19,409 nt of DNA. Origin: Alphaproteobacteria bacterium UBA6149 (GTDB taxonomy: Bacteria; Pseudomonadota; Alphaproteobacteria; Rickettsiales; UBA998). The notes beneath the pieces were generated by a model. The model saw only the letters and a list, made by a program, of their open reading frames with translations, had not been told where the DNA came from and did no database searches. The stretch lies in NCBI GenBank assembly GCA_002423155.1, contig DIUV01000005.1, positions 10,833-30,241 of the forward strand. The letters are read 5' to 3'. Below are positions 14,406-19,409 of this stretch, piece by piece. Made by a program: the position numbers and the translations under genes. Position 1 is the first letter of the stretch, and every line of letters begins with the position of its first letter.

Positions 14406-16195
14406 GAGCGACGCATCCCTAATCTTTGTGGAATAAAAAACGCTAATAATAAGATTATTATTGGTATTAGACCTATATTTAACAAACGGATTTTTTTCTG
14501 TAAATTATCAATATCCACTTGTAAATTACGTTGTACCGCACGCAATTCACCCCGAGTTTTTAAAATTTCCTGCTTGAATTTAGCGAGGTTAATTTGTTTG
14601 TTCGCATCCAATAAAGGGGCATTACTTGATGAATCACCAACATCTAGCTTGGTTTGTACAATTTCTTGCTCTAATTCTAGTAGACGTTTTTTCAAAGAAT
14701 TTTCCTGTTCACGAAAATTTGCTTCTGCTTGAGATTTCAATTTATCAATCAACACAAAGGGACGCTTTACCTCGGTGCGTGAACGTAAGCTAATTAAATC
14801 TTCGCTGCCAAGTAAATAATCAAGTGAGTTTATTATAAAAGCGCCATTATCGGCACTGGGAGTAAGTTGGGTTTTTCCATTAACATCTTGAGCATTAACC
14901 CAAAAACCATCACGCAACATATCTATATCCGCCATTATTATAACATTAATTGGCTGAATGGATTTAGTAATATGAGTGGGGGAATTTCGCTTAGGAAATG
15001 CAGTAACCCCCTGCCCGCGTAATTGCGCTGCTAATAGGTGCTTTGTACCGCTGGGAGAAAATTTTCTTAATATTTCGGCTAAATCCGCATCAAAATTGCT
15101 AATTTCTTGCGAATCTTCGCTGGTGGTTATTAATGGTGTTACTTCTAACGCAGAATTTTTAGATATTTCTTTAAAATAACCACTAGTAATCATCCTTATG
15201 TTAGACAAATTAGCCGTAGGTATCGCCTTATTATTGATATATCTTTTATCCAGCGCCATCCAAGTAACATTGGGTATGGAAACCAAGCGAGAATCTTTGT
15301 CAATATTTTGTACGCGCATCGCCGCGAAACGATCGGCAATAACAATAGCGGGGTTCATTTCCATTCCCCAATTATGGAATATTTTATTTAACTCCGAGCG
15401 TTTGCGCGTTTCAGCCCAATTTTCTTGATTAGTATAAGCATCAACCGCCAGCAAAGCTTTGCCACCTTTTAAAATGAACTGATCAATTGCATATTGCGTG
15501 TCTTCGCTGATATTATTAGGGTGTACAACCATTAATAATTTAGTGTCTTGAGGTATTTCTTTCACATCGTAAGATAATATTTGTACATCAAAAATTTCCT
15601 TCATCTGCAAATAAATTGCCCAAGGAGCAATATTATTATTTGCATCCCCCATCATGGGCAAACTAGTTAACAAAGCAATTTTAGGTTTTTGGGGATGTGC
15701 CATTATGTTGATTTGGCGCGTCAAATCATATTCTAAAAACTCAGCTCGAGCAGGGTCTAAAAAACTAATAATTGAAGTATCATCAGTACTGTTGCTAGCT
15801 AACATTCCAAAATAAAATTTATTGCCCGCATTATCAATTGGCAAACCTTGAATTCCCGCGGAACTTGCCTTGTCTTCTTCTTCGCTGAAAGGTTCGGGGT
15901 TAATGAATTCTAAGCTTATTTTTCCTTGTGATAATTTTACATATTGCTGCAACATCGCCTTGGTTCTTGCCGCATAGGCTTGTATTTCGGGAAAACCATT
16001 GGCTAATCTTTCGGAATAAAATATTTTCAAACTTATGGGTTCTTGCAACTCACGCAAAATATTTTTGCTGCCGCTAGACAAAGTATAAATTTTATTCTGG
16101 GTTAAATCTAAACGGTAATTACCCAACCAATGGCTAGCCATTAAATTAACTAACACAAATAATATCGCTGCTAAAATTATGGATATAAAGCGCAT
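14402..16195 (-). CDS. GldG-like auxiliary component of an ABC transporter
   Basis: A 597-aa membrane protein. Residues 5-22 form an N-terminal helix, followed by RLDLTQNKIYTLSSGSKNIL, typical of the 'uncharacterised ABC transport system involved in gliding motility, auxiliary component' family. The large middle part lies outside the cytoplasm and ends with a helical, coiled-coil-like region (about 480-565, ANFREQENSLKKRLLELEQE and LRAVQRNLQVDIDNLQKKI) and a C-terminal helix (about 572-590) before RLGMRRS. GldG is known from Bacteroidetes gliding together with GldA and GldF; in proteobacteria the same gene set occurs without gliding and the substrate is unknown. It starts 2 bp after the permease gene with GGAG 9 nt upstream, and its stop overlaps the next gene by 4 bp. 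Confidence 0.87.
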   Translation of the reverse strand: MRFISIILAAILFVLVNLMASHWLGNYRLDLTQNKIYTLSSGSKNILRELQEPISLKIFYSERLANGFPEIQAYAARTKAMLQQYVKLSQGKISLEFINPEPFSEEEDKASSAGIQGLPIDNAGNKFYFGMLASNSTDDTSIISFLDPARAEFLEYDLTRQINIMAHPQKPKIALLTSLPMMGDANNNIAPWAIYLQMKEIFDVQILSYDVKEIPQDTKLLMVVHPNNISEDTQYAIDQFILKGGKALLAVDAYTNQENWAETRKRSELNKIFHNWGMEMNPAIVIADRFAAMRVQNIDKDSRLVSIPNVTWMALDKRYINNKAIPTANLSNIRMITSGYFKEISKNSALEVTPLITTSEDSQEISNFDADLAEILRKFSPSGTKHLLAAQLRGQGVTAFPKRNSPTHITKSIQPINVIIMADIDMLRDGFWVNAQDVNGKTQLTPSADNGAFIINSLDYLLGSEDLISLRSRTEVKRPFVLIDKLKSQAEANFREQENSLKKRLLELEQEIVQTKLDVGDSSSNAPLLDANKQINLAKFKQEILKTRGELRAVQRNLQVDIDNLQKKIRLLNIGLIPIIILLLAFFIPQRLGMRRS

Positions 16196-16197
16196 AC

Positions 16198-16932
16198 TTA
16201 TTTACTCCGCTCTAATTTTAGCACACAGGCAAATAACCAAAACCATATAAGCGAAAATATATAAATAACACTCGGTAGAGAAATTACTCCCTTACTGAAA
16301 TCTATAAAATTGGTTAATATGCCAAAAGAACTAATGGTTTCTAATAAAATCTGCGGCAACCAACCAATAAATAAATTAATTACCAAGGGAAAACCCATGA
16401 GCGTGAAAACCAAGCATAATGCTACTCCCAAAACAAACGCTACTACCTGATTGCGCGTGCAAGCAGAAACAAATTCTCCCATTGCTAAATATCCACCTGC
16501 CACCAATAAGCTACCTAAATAACCAGATAGAACTAAACTATTATCAGGATTACCCAAATAATTTACGCTTATCCACATTGGGAAAGTTAATAATAAGGCA
16601 ATGGCAGTGAATATCCACGCAGCTAAAAATTTTCCCATGACTAATTGCCAAATAGGTATGGGTAAGGTCAGCAGCAATTCTAGGGTGCCAGTCTTGCGTT
16701 CTTCTGCCCATAAACGCATAGAAATAGCTGGGATTAAAAACAAATAAATCCACGGATGCCAAAAAAAGAACGAATCTAAATTCGCTTGGTTCTTTTCAAA
16801 AAAATCGCCCAAGTAAAAAGCAAAAGCTGAACTTGCCAGTAAAAATACACTTATAAATATATAAGCAACTGGAGTTTGAAAATATCCGCGGAGTTCGCGC
16901 TTCAAAACAGCATTCATTCCTTTAAGACACAT
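16198..16932 (-). CDS. ABC transporter permease (GldF/ABC-2 type)
   Basis: A 244-aa inner-membrane permease with six hydrophobic segments, of the ABC-2 (GldF/NosY-like) kind. MNAVLKRELRGYFQTPVAYIF at the N terminus and MRLWAEERKTGTLELLLTLPI after the second helix are typical of the family; the latter is the coupling-helix region that contacts the ATPase. The ATG at 16932 overlaps the ATPase gene by 11 bp and has AAGGA 8 nt upstream. A second in-frame ATG at 16917 starts exactly at the conserved MNAVLKREL but has its AAGGA too close, so I prefer 16932. It is translationally coupled to the ATPase gene. Confidence 0.9.
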   Translation of the reverse strand: MCLKGMNAVLKRELRGYFQTPVAYIFISVFLLASSAFAFYLGDFFEKNQANLDSFFFWHPWIYLFLIPAISMRLWAEERKTGTLELLLTLPIPIWQLVMGKFLAAWIFTAIALLLTFPMWISVNYLGNPDNSLVLSGYLGSLLVAGGYLAMGEFVSACTRNQVVAFVLGVALCLVFTLMGFPLVINLFIGWLPQILLETISSFGILTNFIDFSKGVISLPSVIYIFSLIWFWLFACVLKLERSK

Positions 16933-17662
16933 TTTTCTTATCCTTAACTAAAGAAAAGAAAATATCTTCTAATTTTTCGGATTTATGTTCTTTTTGTAGT
17001 TCTTCCAAGCTACCATCTGCCACTATTTTTCCTTGCGACAAGATAACTGCACGCGTACACACTGCTTCTACCTCTTCTAAAATATGGGTGGAAATAATAA
17101 TGGTTTTTTCCTGCGCGAGCTTATTGATTAAATCGCGCACTTCCAATTTTTGTATCGGGTCTAATCCGTCCGTTGGTTCATCGAGAATTAGTATTTCTGG
17201 GTCATGCAACAAACTTTGTGCTATGCCTACTCTGCGCTTAAACCCTTTTGATAAGGTATCCAAAGCCTGATTAAATACTTTGCCAAGATGAAATAATTCA
17301 CACATTTTATCTATGCTATTACGTAATTCTTTAGTGGAAATACCACGCGCTTGCCCAACAAAATTCAAAAATTGCTTGGGAGTCATATCAGGATAGAGCG
17401 GCGCTCCTTCAGGCAAATAACCAAAATGCGCTTTAGCTTGGAGTGGGTGTTTGGCTATGTCCTGCCCACAAACAAATATCGAGCCAGAATCAGGGGTTAT
17501 ATATCCTGTAAACATCCGCATAGTCGTGGTTTTTCCGGCGCCATTCTCCCCCAAAAAGCCCAAAACTTCACCTTTTTTTACCTTTAAGGACAAATCATTG
17601 ATAATAATATTCTTACCAAAATATTTTACCAAACCTGCCGCTTCAAGGAAATTATCTTCCAT
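16922..17662 (-). CDS. ABC transporter ATP-binding protein (GldA-like)
   Basis: A 246-aa cytoplasmic ATPase that drives the permease encoded next. It has Walker A GENGAGKT (38-45), the Q-loop region GYLPEGAPLYPDMT, the signature LSKGFKRRVGIAQ (about 134-146), Walker B ILILDEPTDGLDP (about 152-164) and the H-loop ISTHILEEVE. The DGLDP form and the YLPE after the Q-loop fit the GldA/CcmA/NatA group. I start at ATG 17662, where GGAG stands 10 nt upstream; the frame is open 24 codons further, but that extension is unlike the family and would overlap the candidate promoter. First gene of the operon. Confidence 0.95.
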   Translation of the reverse strand: MEDNFLEAAGLVKYFGKNIIINDLSLKVKKGEVLGFLGENGAGKTTTMRMFTGYITPDSGSIFVCGQDIAKHPLQAKAHFGYLPEGAPLYPDMTPKQFLNFVGQARGISTKELRNSIDKMCELFHLGKVFNQALDTLSKGFKRRVGIAQSLLHDPEILILDEPTDGLDPIQKLEVRDLINKLAQEKTIIISTHILEEVEAVCTRAVILSQGKIVADGSLEELQKEHKSEKLEDIFFSLVKDKKNVS

Positions 17663-17693
17663 ATAAAAATAACTCCAAAGATTATCTGAATAA

Positions 17694-17721
17694 TGAATAG
17701 TCTTAAGCACAATAATGTCAA
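17694..17721 (-). promoter_or_regulatory. candidate promoter of the ABC/GldG operon
   Basis: On the minus strand a perfect TTGACA (17721-17716) is followed after 16 bp by TATTCA (17699-17694), a weak -10. The start of transcription would fall about 25 nt before the ATG at 17662. The spacer also has to hold the promoter of the divergent PAS gene. Confidence 0.4.
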
Positions 17722-17819
17722 GAATAACCTGCAAAAATACCTACGCAAAAATACAATATATAGTTGTATAAACCATTATTAGATTATATATCTACAATCT
17801 GTACATATCACACTTAAAC

Positions 17820-17825
17820 TATAAT
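17820..17825 (+). promoter_or_regulatory. possible -10 box of the PAS-MCP pair
   Basis: A perfect TATAAT overlaps an early in-frame ATG at 17824. If it is used, transcription would begin near 17832, which excludes that ATG and favours the start at 17857. No good -35 was found. Confidence 0.3.
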
Positions 17826-17856
17826 GCTGGTAATTTTCACGGTGGATACTCAAACA

Positions 17857-18363
17857 ATGATAACTGGAAAACAAAGATTTTTTGATAAAAACCAAATTAT
17901 TGTAAGTAAAACAGATTTGATGGGTAAAATCACTTACGTTAATGATGTTTTTTGCGAGGTCTCGGGATATTCAGAAAAAGAATCCCTAGGTAAACCTCAG
18001 TCAATAGTTCGCCATCCGCAAATGCCGCGCTGTGTATTTAAGTTGTTATGGGATACTATTTCTAGTGGTCAGGAAATTTTTGCTTATGTAAATAATCTGG
18101 CAAAAAATGGAGATAATTATTGGGTTTTTGCTCATGTTACTCCTAGTTTTAATAATGATGGAAAAATAATCGGTTATCATTCGAGCCGTCGTAGCCCAAA
18201 CCCAAAAGCTATCGAAACTATCTCTCCTCTATATAGCGCATTATTAGCGGAAGAAGAAAAACATAAGAATCGTAAAGACGGAATGTTGGCGGCATATGAT
18301 ATGCTAAATAAAATTCTCACATCAAAAGGAATTGGTTATGATGCCTTTGTATTTTCTCTCTAA
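17857..18363 (+). CDS. PAS-domain sensor protein (Aer/CetB-like)
   Basis: A 168-aa soluble protein made of a single PAS domain (about 10-125) and a helical tail. The motifs GKITYVNDVFCEVSGYSEKE, IVRHPQMP, LAKNGDNYWVFAHVTP and GYHSSRRSPNP follow the PAS domain of the Aer redox/energy-taxis receptor, which binds FAD. No DNA-binding, kinase or signalling domain is present. The tail (SPLYSALLAEEEKHKNRKDG to YDAFVFSL) looks like a natural end rather than a truncation. I chose ATG 17857 with GGTGG 11 nt upstream; an earlier in-frame ATG at 17824 would add 11 residues and overlaps a TATAAT. Its last 26 bp overlap the start of the chemotaxis receptor gene in another frame, so the two are translationally coupled. 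FAD binding is inferred from family similarity only. Confidence 0.88.
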   Translation: MITGKQRFFDKNQIIVSKTDLMGKITYVNDVFCEVSGYSEKESLGKPQSIVRHPQMPRCVFKLLWDTISSGQEIFAYVNNLAKNGDNYWVFAHVTPSFNNDGKIIGYHSSRRSPNPKAIETISPLYSALLAEEEKHKNRKDGMLAAYDMLNKILTSKGIGYDAFVFSL

Positions 18364-19409
18364 GACATCTAATTTGTCTAAAATATATTTCTTGCTGCTT
18401 GCTGCAATTGCTAGCTTGCTATGCATTAGTGTATTACAAATTTTAGGTATTCTTTCGCCTTTATGTAAGAGCATTATCCTTAGCGTAACTATATTATCTT
18501 TAAGTGCTGCGGTGTATTTTTTAATGCAATTGCGCAATTTTTTTGCCGAACTTAATTATATGTTAAAACAATGTGCTCAAGGTAATTTAGAGCCGAGAAT
18601 AAAATCCTATAAACAATCTGGCACAGAAAGAAATATTTCCTTAAATTTGAATAATTTTATAGATGTTATGGAATCTTATGTGCGTGAATCCAGCGCTACT
18701 TTGGCTGCGGCTTCAAAAGGAAAATTCTTCCGCAAAATTATATTAGACGGAATGCCAGGTTCATTAAAACAATCATCCATTATATTAAATCATGCATCAG
18801 AAATAATGGAAGAAAAAAGCAAAGCGCTGGTAAATGCAGGTGATTCTTTGGAAAAAACGGTGCAAATAGTTGCGCGGCAAGTAGAAGATTCCGCCCTTAA
18901 TATTAAAAAACTTTCCGCAGAATTACTAAACGATGCGCAAACAACTTCGGGGCAAAGTGATATTTCCCGTCAGGCAACCTCGGAAATGCGTGAAAATATT
19001 GTGGCGATTGCTGCTGCCATTGAAGAATTATCTAATTCAGTCAGCAATATGAGCGAACAAACTAATAAAGCCTCGCAAGTTGCTAACGAAGCTTCGGTTT
19101 ATGCAGAAAATGCCAATCAGGTAATTCGTGAATTGTCTTTAGTATCTAATGAAATTGGTGACATTGTAAGCCTGATAAAAGCCATTGCTGGGCAAACTAA
19201 TTTATTAGCCCTAAATGCCACAATTGAAGCAGCGCGTGCAGGTGAAGCAGGCAAAGGATTTGCCGTGGTTGCTGCTGAAGTAAAAAGTTTGGCAGACCAA
19301 ACCGCAAGCGCAACGGGAGAAATAATGGCGCAAACTCAAGCAATTCAAAATCAAACTTCCCATGCCTCCGTATGTATTGCAAAACTCAACCACTACCAGC
19401 TGAAGCTGG
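18338..19409 (+). CDS. methyl-accepting chemotaxis protein without a sensory domain (partial, runs off the window)
   Basis: An open frame of 357 residues to the window edge. Two hydrophobic helices (about 15-38 and 44-63) are separated by only about five residues, so there is no periplasmic sensor. HAMP-like sequence follows (about 64-115, with a second similar stretch SSATLAAASKGKFFRKI to about 150), then the cytoplasmic signalling domain with the hairpin tip QTNLLALNATIEAARAGEAGKGFAVVAAEVKSLADQT (in two parts, about 286-323), where CheA and CheW bind. The start is ATGATG at 18338 with AAGGA 7 nt upstream, inside the end of the PAS gene. The C-terminal half of the signalling domain is missing because the window ends. 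The final 15 residues (after QNQTSHAS) fit the family less well. It is most likely the transducer partner of the PAS protein. Confidence 0.93.
   Translation, partial: MMPLYFLSKTSNLSKIYFLLLAAIASLLCISVLQILGILSPLCKSIILSVTILSLSAAVYFLMQLRNFFAELNYMLKQCAQGNLEPRIKSYKQSGTERNISLNLNNFIDVMESYVRESSATLAAASKGKFFRKIILDGMPGSLKQSSIILNHASEIMEEKSKALVNAGDSLEKTVQIVARQVEDSALNIKKLSAELLNDAQTTSGQSDISRQATSEMRENIVAIAAAIEELSNSVSNMSEQTNKASQVANEASVYAENANQVIRELSLVSNEIGDIVSLIKAIAGQTNLLALNATIEAARAGEAGKGFAVVAAEVKSLADQTASATGEIMAQTQAIQNQTSHASVCIAKLNHYQLKL

Noticed and set aside
18338..18363. Frameshift that split a single-chain Aer-like gene
   Set aside because: The PAS protein ends in a natural-looking tail and the MCP has its own ribosome site and paired start codons, so a genuine two-gene arrangement is more likely; kept as a stated alternative.
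18322..19393. Minus-strand open frames opposite the chemotaxis receptor
   Set aside because: They are antisense to a clearly recognised MCP frame and show no protein features or ribosome sites.

Overview
The window looks like chromosomal DNA of an AT-rich alphaproteobacterium. The support is an alphaproteobacterial-type AddA, a YbjN-family gene fused in expression to proC, and a peptidyl-prolyl isomerase/argJ/mutT run that is common in that class. The cell makes proline and arginine and carries chemotaxis and pilin-like genes, so it is not a strongly reduced endosymbiont; genus cannot be read from the sequence. No rRNA, tRNA, transposase, phage gene or CRISPR array was seen.

Layout. 1-1423: the tail of an unknown plus-strand gene, then (minus strand) a YbjN-family gene directly followed by proC, which starts at a TTG one base after the upstream stop. 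1565-3401: a CaCA-type cation/calcium exchanger (+) and a short-chain dehydrogenase (-) that overlap by 14 bp at their 3' ends. 3415-5507: a type IV pilin-like prepilin (-) with a good intrinsic terminator, a small two-helix membrane protein (+) of unknown function that may be leaderless, and mutT (-) with an unusual internal insertion. 5508-7431: argJ (-) lying between two inverted copies of an 88-bp palindromic repeat; the left intergenic space also holds a GC-rich inverted-repeat element. 7432-13326: a periplasmic parvulin-type isomerase and addA (-), divergent from recF (+), which is followed by a small membrane protein. 13365-17662: a four-gene minus-strand operon (ABC ATPase, ABC permease, GldG-like auxiliary protein, DUF4340 protein). 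17857-19409: a PAS-domain protein whose 3' end overlaps a methyl-accepting chemotaxis protein that has no sensory domain and runs off the window.

How the genes work together. The PAS/MCP pair reads as a two-piece Aer/CetAB-like energy-taxis receptor. The ABC/GldG/DUF4340 operon encodes one membrane complex of unknown substrate. addA and recF back to back place two double-strand-break/gap repair entry routes under one divergent promoter region, with no addB nearby.

The least ordinary signals are non-coding: the 88-bp palindrome family, of which both copies are the same length, keep a conserved non-palindromic loop, lie in opposite orientation around argJ, and are embedded in longer inverted repeats whose outer arms differ between copies. 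Several genes (addA twice, recF, the DUF4340 gene) also carry exact in-frame tandem duplications.
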